Assembly (NCBI GenBank): GCA_035707825.1
Contig: DASSTR010000065.1
Coordinates: 1 to 43,209 of the forward strand
From: VRUE01 sp035707825
GTDB taxonomy: Bacteria; Actinomycetota; Thermoleophilia; Solirubrobacterales; 70-9
Direction of reading: 5' to 3'
Length of the DNA stretch: 43,209 nucleotides
Position numbers and translations under genes: made by a program. The first letter of the stretch is position 1; each line of letters begins with the position of its first letter. This document shows positions 6,594 to 14,653 of this stretch, piece after piece. The notes beneath the pieces were generated by a model. It saw only the letters and a program-made list of their open reading frames with translations, had not been told where the DNA came from and searched no databases.

Positions 6594-8012
6594 TCAGGCA
6601 GGCTCCGCCAACCCTGGTGTTCGCGCCACACCTCTTTGCTCGAAGTAGTCCCATTCCTCCTTGCCGAGCTCTGTGGCTGGCTCGTCGGCATAGACCCACT
6701 CGCGGAAGATCCGGTGCCAGTTTCGCTTCGCCCGCAACTGGCCGAGGACGGCGACGACGCCGATTTCCATCCGCCTTCCCATCAGCTCGTCGGCGGGGAT
6801 CGACTCGCGCCGCATCAGGTCGTAGTACTCCGAGCGCGGGTCGTTGGTCGACTCGATGATCTTCATCACCCGTTTCGGCGTGATTTCGATCTCGCGGTCC
6901 TCGATGTACCAGCCGCCGACCGCGCCCATGTGCTCCATCAGCCGCTCGGCGTCCAGCTTTGAGGGGTTCTTGATGAAGCCGAGGTCGTGCAGAGCCGAGC
7001 GGAAGGCCTCCGGGTCGTCGCGCGAGGCGGCGTCGAAGGCACGCTGCTCGAGGACGATCTGCTCGCGATCGAGCTTTTTGGTCATCCCGAAATCGAGGAA
7101 GGCGACGTGCCCGTCCTCCATCAGGATGTAGTTGCCGGGATGGGGGTCGGCGTTGAAGTGCTGCAGGTTGAACATCGAGCCGATGCTGCCGCGAAAGACG
7201 ATCTCGCCGAAGCGGCTGCGCTCATCCTGGGGCAGCTCTTTGATCTCCTCGAAGCCGAGCCCTTCGACCAGCTCCGTGACCAGGACGCGCCGCCGGGAGA
7301 GCCGCGTCACCACTTCGGGCACGTAGACGAAGGGATGGTCGCGGTAGGCGCGCGAGAAGGTGCGCTGGTTCTGGGCCTCGTACTCGTAGTCGAGCTCCTC
7401 CATCACGCGCTCGCGCAGCTCTTTGGCGATCGCCTTGGCGTCGAGCCCCGGCGCCAGGGCGCGGGCGAGGCGGACGATCGTCCCCGCGTTTCGCAGGTCG
7501 GCGTCGAGGGCCTCGGCGATGCCGGGGTACTGGATCTTCACCGCCACCCGGCGCCCGTCGAGCAACTCGGCGCGGTGCACCTGGCCGATCGAGGCGGCGG
7601 CAAAGGCCTCCTGCTCGAACTCGGCGAAGAGCTCTGAGATCGATTCCCCTTCGTACTCCTCGTCGAGCACTTTCTCGACTTTCTCCCAGGGCATCGGCGG
7701 CGCGTCGGTGCGCAGCTTCGCCAGCTGCTCCTGATAGATCTCGCGGTACTCCTCGGGAATGAACTCGGTGTCGATGAAGGAGGCGAACTGCCCCAGCTTC
7801 ATCGCCGCGCCCTTCATCTGGCCGAGCGCCCCGACCATCTTCATCGCGGTCTCGATGTGGCGCTGCTCGAGCCGCTCTTTGCCGCCCTCCTCGGAGCGGG
7901 CGACGTTCGTCGCTTTGGTCCCCGCGTAGCGGGCCCCCTGCACGCCGATGATCGAGCCCAGCTTCGCCGAACGGCGGATCCTGCCCTTGGGGATCTTCGC
8001 GTCGTCGGCCAT
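6594..8012 (-). CDS. ABC1/UbiB (AarF, ADCK) family atypical kinase
   Basis: The 472-residue protein carries the family hallmarks: the inhibitory KxGQ motif as KLGQ (72-75), the Ala-rich loop AAASIGQVH (138-146) replacing a Gly-rich loop, the lysine in VAVKIQYPG (about 157-165), the catalytic block FNADPHPGNYI and DFG in FLDFGMTKK. UbiB proteins are ATP-dependent atypical kinases or ATPases linked to quinone or lipid homeostasis. There is no C-terminal membrane anchor of the UbiB type; the tail ends in a hydrophilic stretch. It is divergent from rplY with 55 nt between the two starts. Substrate unknown. Confidence 0.88.
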   Translation of the reverse strand: MADDAKIPKGRIRRSAKLGSIIGVQGARYAGTKATNVARSEEGGKERLEQRHIETAMKMVGALGQMKGAAMKLGQFASFIDTEFIPEEYREIYQEQLAKLRTDAPPMPWEKVEKVLDEEYEGESISELFAEFEQEAFAAASIGQVHRAELLDGRRVAVKIQYPGIAEALDADLRNAGTIVRLARALAPGLDAKAIAKELRERVMEELDYEYEAQNQRTFSRAYRDHPFVYVPEVVTRLSRRRVLVTELVEGLGFEEIKELPQDERSRFGEIVFRGSIGSMFNLQHFNADPHPGNYILMEDGHVAFLDFGMTKKLDREQIVLEQRAFDAASRDDPEAFRSALHDLGFIKNPSKLDAERLMEHMGAVGGWYIEDREIEITPKRVMKIIESTNDPRSEYYDLMRRESIPADELMGRRMEIGVVAVLGQLRAKRNWHRIFREWVYADEPATELGKEEWDYFEQRGVARTPGLAEPA

Positions 8013-8067
8013 GCCCGAAGGTTGCCACAGGTTCGATTTTGTGTCGGTTCTCTATTCTCTCGGACCC

Positions 8068-8760
8068 ATGGCTGCAGGACGCGAAACGCTGAAAGCCGCT
8101 CCGCGCGCCGATTTCGGTTCGCGGGCCTCTCGACGCCTGCGTAGAGAGGGCCTTGTGCCCGGCGTCGTCTACAGCGCCGGCGCCGACGCTCGCCCCTTTC
8201 AGGTGGCCGAGCGCGACGTGCGCACGGTGCTTGGCGAGGGCCACGCCCTCTTCGATCTGGAGATCGAGGGCGCGAAAGCGGTGCCGGTCGTGGTCAAGGA
8301 ACAGCAGCTGCACCCCGTGCGGGGGAATCTCGAGCACATCGACCTGCATGAGGTGAGGCTCGACGAGGCGATCCAGGCGGAGGTCGCGATCGAGCTCGAG
8401 GGCACCGAGGTCGCGCCCGGCGTCAAAGAGGGCGGCGTGCTCGAGCATGTCACCCGCGAGGTGACCGTCGAAGCGCTGCCCACCGACATCCCCGAGCGGA
8501 TCGTCGCCGACGTCTCCGAGATGCAGATCAACGACACGCTTCAGCTCTCCACCCTCGCTATCCCGGAGGGGGTCAAGCTCGCCGCCGAGGATCCCGAGGA
8601 GATCACGATCGCCACCCTCTCCCCGCCGCGGGTCGAGGAAGAGCCCGAGCCCTCCGTCGAAGAGGAGGCCGAGCTGGTCGGCGAGGAGGGCGAGGCGCCC
8701 GCCGCCGACGAGGGCGGCGAGGGCGGCGGCGAGGAGTCGGGCGACTCCGGCGAGGAGTAA
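8068..8760 (+). CDS. rplY: 50S ribosomal protein L25, long (CTC) form
   Basis: The 230-residue protein matches the long form of L25: an N-terminal 5S-rRNA-binding domain (RASRRLRREGLVPGVVYSAG, HPVRGNLEHIDLHEV), the TL5/CTC C-terminal domain (PEGVKLAAEDPEEITIATL), and a roughly 45-residue acidic Glu/Gly tail. The ATG at 8068 is chosen since the L25 fold begins there; a longer frame back to 7948 would overlap the divergent UbiB-like gene. TATTCT (8053-8058) ends 9 nt upstream. The stop TAA is in frame with pth, which begins within 4 nt. Confidence 0.92.
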   Translation: MAAGRETLKAAPRADFGSRASRRLRREGLVPGVVYSAGADARPFQVAERDVRTVLGEGHALFDLEIEGAKAVPVVVKEQQLHPVRGNLEHIDLHEVRLDEAIQAEVAIELEGTEVAPGVKEGGVLEHVTREVTVEALPTDIPERIVADVSEMQINDTLQLSTLAIPEGVKLAAEDPEEITIATLSPPRVEEEPEPSVEEEAELVGEEGEAPAADEGGEGGGEESGDSGEE

Positions 8761-8763
8761 CCG

Positions 8764-9387
8764 CTGTCGATCTTCCGCCGCCGGGGAAAGCGCGGCGAGG
8801 ACGAGCTTCGCGCCGGCGACGGCGACCGCATCCTGATCGTCGGCCTCGGCAACCCGGGGCCCGAGTACGAGCGCACCCGCCACAACGTCGGCTTCGCGGT
8901 GGCGAGCGAGCTGGCCGAGCGCTGGGACCTGCCGAAGCCGAAGCAGAAGTTCAACGGGGTGATCTCCGAAGGACGGACCCGACCGGGGGGCCCGCGAGTG
9001 GCGCTGCTGCAGCCGCGCACCTATATGAACGAATCCGGCAGCTCGGCCGGGCCGGCCCGCGGCTCGCTGAAGGTTCCCCTCGACCGGGTTGTCGTCGTCC
9101 ACGACGAGATCGACCTGCCGTTTGGCGAGGTTCAGGCCCGCCTCGGCGGCGGCCTCGCCGGCCACAACGGCCTCAAGAGCCTCAAGCGCGGCTTCGGCGA
9201 CGCCGAGTTCTGGCGCGTCCGGGTCGGTGTGGGGAGGCCGGAGTCGACCGACCCCGAGATCGTCTCGGCGTACGTGCTCGGCCGCTTCCGGGAGCCGAAG
9301 GCCGAGGTCGAGGAGCTGCTCTCCCGCGCCGCCGAGGAGACCGAGCGCCTCGTCGAAAAGCTAGGTTCCGAGGGCGATGAGCGATAA
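8764..9387 (+). CDS. pth: Peptidyl-tRNA hydrolase, probable CTG start
   Basis: Pth releases tRNA from drop-off peptidyl-tRNAs. From CTG 8764 the product has 207 residues: a basic lead (SIFRRRGKRG), then LIVGLGNPGPEYERTRHNVGF with N30 and catalytic H40, VVVVHDEIDLPFG, and GGLAGHNGLKSL. There is no ATG, GTG or TTG between the rplY stop (8758-8760, same frame) and GTG 8899. Starting at 8899 would remove N30 and H40. CTG 8764 has GAGGAG at 8752-8757, 6 nt upstream, an ideal Shine-Dalgarno distance. Translational coupling to rplY is likely. A downstream CTG at 8833 lacks such a site. The end overlaps the next gene by 11 nt. Confidence 0.9.
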   Translation: MSIFRRRGKRGEDELRAGDGDRILIVGLGNPGPEYERTRHNVGFAVASELAERWDLPKPKQKFNGVISEGRTRPGGPRVALLQPRTYMNESGSSAGPARGSLKVPLDRVVVVHDEIDLPFGEVQARLGGGLAGHNGLKSLKRGFGDAEFWRVRVGVGRPESTDPEIVSAYVLGRFREPKAEVEELLSRAAEETERLVEKLGSEGDER

Positions 9388-10126
9388 CGGCGGCCAGGAC
9401 GGGACGGTGACCAGCTACAGGGTCGACGAGCAGGGCATTGCCCTGCTCCGGCTCGAACGGCCCAAAGCCCGCAACGCCATCGACAGCAAGATGCTGACCG
9501 AGCTGCTGGAGCATCTCGCGGCTGCCCGCGCCGACGAGGCGGTGCGCGTCCTGGTGATCAGCTCCGGTGACAGCATGGGACTCTCCGCCGGCGCCGACGT
9601 CCGCGAGGAGCTCGACTCCGAGGCCCACGTGCGCCGCATGCAGCTCTTCTCCGACCTCTATGACGCGATCGTCTCCTTTCCCAAGCCGACGATTGCCGTC
9701 TGCCACGGCCACGTCGTCGGCGGCGGCGCCGAGATCGCGGTTGCTTGCGACATGCGGGTCGGCGGCTCAAACCTGCGAATGCGCTTCCCCGGTGCGGCCC
9801 TGGGGATACCCGTCGGCCCGGCGCGGCTGGTCACTCTTTGCGGCCTCTCGGCCGCCAAGTACCTGCTGCTCTCCTCACGGACCATCGGCGCCGACGAGGC
9901 GCTGCGCCTGGGCCTCGTCAACCGCGTCGCGCCCGCGGCCGGGACCGAGGACGCGGCGCTGGAGCTGGCCGCGGGAGTCGCCACCCACCCACCCGAGGCC
10001 GTCGCCCGCCTGAAGGCGATGCTGCACGAGTGGGACGACATAGTCGGCCGCTCCGCCCAGGAGGGCCGCGGCCAGGTCGAGCACGTGCGCAGCGCCGACG
10101 ACCTCCCCTTCGGCTCACCCGGGTAG
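9377..10126 (+). CDS. Enoyl-CoA hydratase/isomerase family protein
   Basis: The 249-residue protein has the crotonase fold: RLERPKARNAIDSKML near residues 28-43, the first oxyanion-hole segment SSGDSMGLSAGADVRE, and the second, KPTIAVCHGHVVGGGAEIAVACDMRV. Crotonases act on acyl-CoA thioesters; the usual catalytic Glu pair is not clear, since the second segment reads FPGAALGIPVGPARLV, so hydratase versus isomerase or another reaction is open. Start ATG 9377 lies inside the end of pth. There is no separate promoter, so it belongs to the rplY-pth transcription unit. Confidence 0.85.
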   Translation: MSDNGGQDGTVTSYRVDEQGIALLRLERPKARNAIDSKMLTELLEHLAAARADEAVRVLVISSGDSMGLSAGADVREELDSEAHVRRMQLFSDLYDAIVSFPKPTIAVCHGHVVGGGAEIAVACDMRVGGSNLRMRFPGAALGIPVGPARLVTLCGLSAAKYLLLSSRTIGADEALRLGLVNRVAPAAGTEDAALELAAGVATHPPEAVARLKAMLHEWDDIVGRSAQEGRGQVEHVRSADDLPFGSPG

Positions 10127-10162
10127 CGCGGCCGGCGGGGCCGCGGTGGAAGAATCCCGGCG

Positions 10163-11161
10163 ATGCTGACCGTCGCCGTCACCGGCCCCACGGGGGAGAT
10201 CGGCAAGCCCTTCGTCACCGCGCTCGAGCGCCTGCCCGAGGTCGGGCGCGTCGTCGGCATGGGGCGGCGCTACTTCGACCCCGAATCCGTGGGCTGGCGC
10301 AAGTTCGAGTACCTGCGCGGCGACATCCTCGATCGCGGCGCGGTCGAGGAGCTGGTGACCGGCGCCGACGTGGTCGTCCACCTCGCCTTCGCGATCATCG
10401 CCGGCAGCGGCGATACGCGCGAGGTCAATCTGCGCGGCTCGCGCAACGTCTTCGAGGCGACGGCGGCCGCCGGCCCCGAGCGGCTCGTCTACACGTCGTC
10501 GGTCGCCGCCTACGGCTTCCATCGCGACCTTCCGGGACTGCTGACCGAGGACCTGCCGGTGCGCGGCACCGACCGGCATCCCTATTCGGCCGACAAGGCA
10601 GCGGTGGAGGAGGAGCTGGAGCTGGCGCTGAGCGGCTCGCGCACCAGCGCCTACGTCTTCCGCCCCTGCATCGTCGCCGGCCCCGACGCGACGCTGCTGC
10701 TCGACATGATGCCGCTGCTGGCGCTGGCCCGGCGCATTCCCACCCCGCTGCGCTGGGCGCTCGGCCGGGTGCCCGAGCTGCGGCCGGTCCTGCCCGACCC
10801 CGGCGTCCGCTTTCAGCTGGTCCACCAGGATGACGTCGCCGCGGCGCTCGTCGCGGCCGTGCTCGGCCACGGCGAGCCCGGCGTCTACAACCTCGCCGGC
10901 CCCGGCGAGCTCACCGTCACCGACTTCGCGCATGAGCTCGGCTGGCACGCGGTGCCGGCTCCGCAGTTCGCCGTCGGCGCTGCGGCGGAGGCGGCGGCGA
11001 TGCTTCCGTTTCTCCCCGATGAGGCGGCCTGGATCGAGGCGATGCGGCGGCCGATGTTGATGGACACCTCGCGCGCCCGCCGCGAGCTGCGCTGGGTGCC
11101 CCATCACGACGCTCGGGAAACCCTGCGAGAGACGATCGCCGCCGTACGCGCTCAGCGCTGA
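10163..11161 (+). CDS. NAD-dependent epimerase/dehydratase (extended SDR)
   Basis: The 332-residue protein opens with the Rossmann nucleotide site VAVTGPTGEIGKPFVTAL (TGxxGxxG, about residues 4-21). It continues with DVVVHLAF, VYTSSVAAYG (catalytic Ser/Thr region) and HPYSADKAAVEEEL, which gives the YxxxK catalytic pair. Extended SDRs of this type act on nucleotide-sugars or related substrates, but the substrate is not evident. It follows the crotonase gene by 36 nt. There is no clear Shine-Dalgarno site before the ATG. Confidence 0.85.
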   Translation: MLTVAVTGPTGEIGKPFVTALERLPEVGRVVGMGRRYFDPESVGWRKFEYLRGDILDRGAVEELVTGADVVVHLAFAIIAGSGDTREVNLRGSRNVFEATAAAGPERLVYTSSVAAYGFHRDLPGLLTEDLPVRGTDRHPYSADKAAVEEELELALSGSRTSAYVFRPCIVAGPDATLLLDMMPLLALARRIPTPLRWALGRVPELRPVLPDPGVRFQLVHQDDVAAALVAAVLGHGEPGVYNLAGPGELTVTDFAHELGWHAVPAPQFAVGAAAEAAAMLPFLPDEAAWIEAMRRPMLMDTSRARRELRWVPHHDARETLRETIAAVRAQR

Positions 11162-11260
11162 GGCGCACAGGCTCGGCCAGCCCTCTCAGGCTCGGCTTTC
11201 CCCTCTATCTAGAATCGAGGGAGCGGCGCCGGATCGGTCGATCTGGGCGCTTTGCCTGCC

Positions 11261-14200
11261 ATGAGCCTCAGACCTCTGATCGAGCTAGTCGCCGAGCACG
11301 AGCGCGTCCACGCGCTCGCCGGCCGGGTGCGCGATGTTCCAGCCGGAGGGGAGGCCGTTACCGTGCGCGCCTCCTCGATGCTGCGCCCGGCGCTGCTGGC
11401 GGCGCTGCTCGAAGACGACCGCGGCCTCGCCGGCCGGCCGGCGCTGCTGGTCAGCGCCGACGATCGCTCCGCCCGCGACCTCGCCGCCGACCTGCACGCC
11501 TACATGGCCCCCCGCCGCGTCCGCCTCTACCCCTCGCGAGGCACCGGCTACGCCTCCCACCTCAGCCCGCCCCCTCACCTGGTCGGCCTGCGCATCGACG
11601 CCCTCGAGGCGCTCCGCTCCGACCCCGAGGCGGTGGTCGTGGCGAGCGCGACCGCGCTTGCCGAGGCGGTGCCCGACGGCTCGCTGCGGCCGGCGGGCTT
11701 CGCGGTGGCGCTCGGCGAGGAGATCGAGCTCGACGCGGTCGCGCGCGACCTCTCCTCGGCCGGCTACGAACGCGTCGACCAGGTCGAGGAGCGCGGCCAG
11801 TTCGCCGTCCGCGGCGGCATCCTCGACGTCTTCCCGGCGACCGAGGAGCGGGCGGTGCGGGTCGAACTCTTCGGCGACGAGGTCGAGTCGATGCGCTGGT
11901 TCTCCACCTTCACCCAGCGCTCGCTAGGCGACGCCGAGCGGGTCGAGCTGGCGCCGGCGGCCGAGCTCGACGCCGAGCACCGCGAACTGGCCGAGCTGGC
12001 GGCGATGGAGGCGGCCGAGCAGGGCGGGGAGCCGCCGAGCCTGGCCGAGGTGCTGCCCCTGGAGCGCTTCGGCGCCCCCCTGGACCTGGTTCCCGACGCC
12101 GCCGCGGTGATCCTCGCCGCGGCCGAGGAGATCGAGCCCGCCCTGCGCGACCACTGGGAGGACGCGACCACCGCCCTGCACGCCGACGACGCCCGCCACC
12201 TCTACGTCGACGTCGCCGAGCCGCTGGCGGAACGGGCCACGCTCTCGCTGACGGCGGCGGGCGCCGATGACGAGGACGCCTTCCGCGCCGCCCGCGCCGA
12301 GTCGCCGGCCCGCAGCATCAAGGAGGCCGAGGGCGAGCTGGAGAAATTGATCCGCTCCGGGTACCGCACGGTCGTCGCCTTCGACAATCGCGGCGAGGCC
12401 GAGCGGGCGCGCTATGGCTTCGACCGCCTCGACGCCCGCTTGCTCGAGGGGGGGCACCTCTCGCCCGAACCCGGCCTCGTCTTCGCTGAGGCGCGCCTGC
12501 GCGAGGGCTTCGTCAGCCCGGAGCTGAAACTCGCCGTCTATCCCTTCCGGCGCCTCGTCCACCGCCGCAAACGCACCGAGGACCGCGTGCCGGGCGCCGG
12601 CCGCGGCCGGCTCGCCTTCAGCGACCTGCGGGTCGGCGACTACGTCGTCCACGAGGACCACGGCGTCGCCCGCTTCGCCGGCTTCGAGACCCGCGAGGTC
12701 GGCGGCGTCACGCGCGACTACCTCTACCTCGAATACAAGGGAGAGGACCGCGTCTACGTCCCCACCGACCAGCTGGCGAAGCTGAGCCGCTACGTCGGCG
12801 CCGGCGGCGAACCGACGCTCTCGGCGCTGGGCGGCAAGCGCTGGCAGAACATGAAGGCGCGGGCGCGCAAAGCCGCCGGCGCCCTGGCCGGGGAGCTGCT
12901 CAACCTCTACGCCGAGCGGCGCACGCGCAAAGGCCACGCCTTCTCCCCCGATGGCGAATGGCAGATCTCGATGGAGGCGGCCTTCCCCTACCGGGAGACC
13001 GCCGATCAGCTGGAAGCGATCGAGGCGGTGAAGGGCGACATGGAGGTAGAGCAGCCGATGGACCGCCTCGTCTGCGGCGACGTCGGCTTCGGCAAGACCG
13101 AGGTCGCTCTGCGTGCGGCGGTCAAGGCGGCCGCCGACGGCAAGCAGGTGATGATGCTGGTGCCGACGACGATCCTCGCCCAGCAGCACTTCGGCACCTT
13201 CCGCGAGCGGCTCGCCGACCTTCCCTTCGTCGTCGAGGGAGTCTCGCGGCTGCGCAAGGCGGCCGAGGTGAAAGCCGTCCTGGCCGACTTCGCCGAGGGG
13301 AAGGTCGACGTCCTGATCGGCACCCACCGCCTGCTCTCCCGCGACGTGCGCGCCAAGGACCTGGGCCTGGTCATCGTCGACGAGGAGCAGCGCTTCGGCG
13401 TCAAGCAGAAGGAGCTGCTGCGGCAGCTGAAGCTGAAGGTCGACGTGCTCTCCCTCTCGGCGACGCCGATCCCCCGCACGCTGCAGATGAGCCTGGCCGG
13501 GCTGCGCGACATCTCCGTGATCGAGACCCCGCCGGAGGGGCGCCGGCCGGTCCGCACCTACGTCGGCCCCTACGACGAGGACCTGGTGCGCAAGGCGATC
13601 CAGCGCGAGGTCGAGCGCGCGGGCCAGGCCTTCTTCCTGCACAACCGCATCGACTCGCTGCCCGAGGTCACCGAGCGGCTGCGCGGCCTGCTGCCGGGCG
13701 TGCGCTTCTCCGAAGCCCACGGGCAGATGGACGAGGGCCGGCTGGAGGAAACGATGCTGGACTTCCTCCGCGGCGGCGCCGACTGCCTGGTCACGACGAC
13801 GATCATCGAGTCCGGCCTCGACATCCCCACCGCCAACACCCTGATCGTCGAGCGCGCCGACCAGCTCGGCCTCTCCCAGGCCTACCAGATACGCGGCCGC
13901 GTCGGCCGCTCTCGCGAGCGCGCCTTCGCCTACCTGCTCTATCCCTCGGCGGAGGCGCTGACCGAGGAGGCGGCGGCGCGGCTCTCGACCCTCGCCGACC
14001 ACACCGAGCTCGGCTCGGGCTTCAAGATCGCGATGCGCGACCTCGACATCCGCGGCGCCGGCGACCTGCTCGGCGAGGAGCAGTCCGGCCACGTCGCCGC
14101 GGTCGGCTTCGAGCTCTACTGCCAGATGATCGACGAGGCGGTTGCCGGGGCCGCTGCCGCCGCCGGCGACGGCGAGGCCCCCGAACCGGTGCGCTTCGAC

Positions 14201-14653
14201 GTGCCCGTCGACGCCTACCTGCCGGCGGCCTTCATCCCCTTCGAGGCGGCGAAGATCGACGTCCACCGGCGCATCGCCGCGGCCCGCGAGACCGGAGAGC
14301 TGCGGGCGATCCGCGACGAGCTGAACGATCGCTTCGGGCCGCCCCCGCGCGAGGTCGAGAACCTGCTCGCCCTGCAGCGTGCCCGGATCGAGCTCAGCCA
14401 GGCCGGCGCCCGCAGCGTCGAGCTGCGTGGCGGGCGGCTCAGCATCGCCGGTGTGGAGCTCGAATCCGAGCAGGCGAGCGTCCTGCACGAGCGCGTCGAG
14501 GGGTCGCTCTACGAGTGGCGGGAGAAAACGGCCTCGGTCCGCGTCCCGGAGGAGCCAGAGCCGCGCCTCGCGGCCGTGCTGGCGATGGCCGCCGCCCTCT
14601 CGGAGGCGAAGCGCTCGCAAACCGCGACAGAAGATATGCTGCCCGCCTCGTGA
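11261..14653 (+). CDS. mfd: Transcription-repair coupling factor Mfd
   Basis: Mfd removes RNA polymerase stalled at lesions and recruits UvrA. The 1130-residue protein has the UvrB-like N-terminal part (SRGTGYASHLSPPPHLVGLR, RGGILDVFPATEERAVRVELFGDEVES), the RNAP-interacting domain (LRVGDYVVHEDHGVARFAGF), the helicase Walker A (CGDVGFGKTEVALRAA) and DEEQRFG box, motif VI (GRVGRSRERAFAYLLY) and the TRG translocation motif (FKIAMRDLDIRGAGDLLGEEQ). The ATG at 11261 is preferred over TTG 11252. A promoter-like TAGAAT lies at 11210-11215. Its stop overlaps the next start (GTGA). Confidence 0.95.
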   Translation: MSLRPLIELVAEHERVHALAGRVRDVPAGGEAVTVRASSMLRPALLAALLEDDRGLAGRPALLVSADDRSARDLAADLHAYMAPRRVRLYPSRGTGYASHLSPPPHLVGLRIDALEALRSDPEAVVVASATALAEAVPDGSLRPAGFAVALGEEIELDAVARDLSSAGYERVDQVEERGQFAVRGGILDVFPATEERAVRVELFGDEVESMRWFSTFTQRSLGDAERVELAPAAELDAEHRELAELAAMEAAEQGGEPPSLAEVLPLERFGAPLDLVPDAAAVILAAAEEIEPALRDHWEDATTALHADDARHLYVDVAEPLAERATLSLTAAGADDEDAFRAARAESPARSIKEAEGELEKLIRSGYRTVVAFDNRGEAERARYGFDRLDARLLEGGHLSPEPGLVFAEARLREGFVSPELKLAVYPFRRLVHRRKRTEDRVPGAGRGRLAFSDLRVGDYVVHEDHGVARFAGFETREVGGVTRDYLYLEYKGEDRVYVPTDQLAKLSRYVGAGGEPTLSALGGKRWQNMKARARKAAGALAGELLNLYAERRTRKGHAFSPDGEWQISMEAAFPYRETADQLEAIEAVKGDMEVEQPMDRLVCGDVGFGKTEVALRAAVKAAADGKQVMMLVPTTILAQQHFGTFRERLADLPFVVEGVSRLRKAAEVKAVLADFAEGKVDVLIGTHRLLSRDVRAKDLGLVIVDEEQRFGVKQKELLRQLKLKVDVLSLSATPIPRTLQMSLAGLRDISVIETPPEGRRPVRTYVGPYDEDLVRKAIQREVERAGQAFFLHNRIDSLPEVTERLRGLLPGVRFSEAHGQMDEGRLEETMLDFLRGGADCLVTTTIIESGLDIPTANTLIVERADQLGLSQAYQIRGRVGRSRERAFAYLLYPSAEALTEEAAARLSTLADHTELGSGFKIAMRDLDIRGAGDLLGEEQSGHVAAVGFELYCQMIDEAVAGAAAAAGDGEAPEPVRFDVPVDAYLPAAFIPFEAAKIDVHRRIAAARETGELRAIRDELNDRFGPPPREVENLLALQRARIELSQAGARSVELRGGRLSIAGVELESEQASVLHERVEGSLYEWREKTASVRVPEEPEPRLAAVLAMAAALSEAKRSQTATEDMLPAS

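Noticed and set aside
7948..8067. Upstream extension of rplY
   Set aside because: It overlaps the divergent UbiB-like gene and its start region; the L25 fold starts at 8068.
7222..9165. Long minus-strand open frame across rplY and pth
   Set aside because: It is an antisense frame kept open by GC-rich codon positions; composition is Gly/Arg/Ala-rich without domains, and it is opposite clear genes.
11924..14620. 898-codon minus-strand open frame inside mfd
   Set aside because: Shadow of mfd caused by third-position GC. No motif, no ribosome site, and mfd is certain.
12958..14649. Possible fusion of a long frame within mfd to the isomerase gene
   Set aside because: The stretch before 14650 is Arg/Pro-rich shadow of mfd. 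The isomerase starts at GTG 14650 by overlap with the mfd stop.
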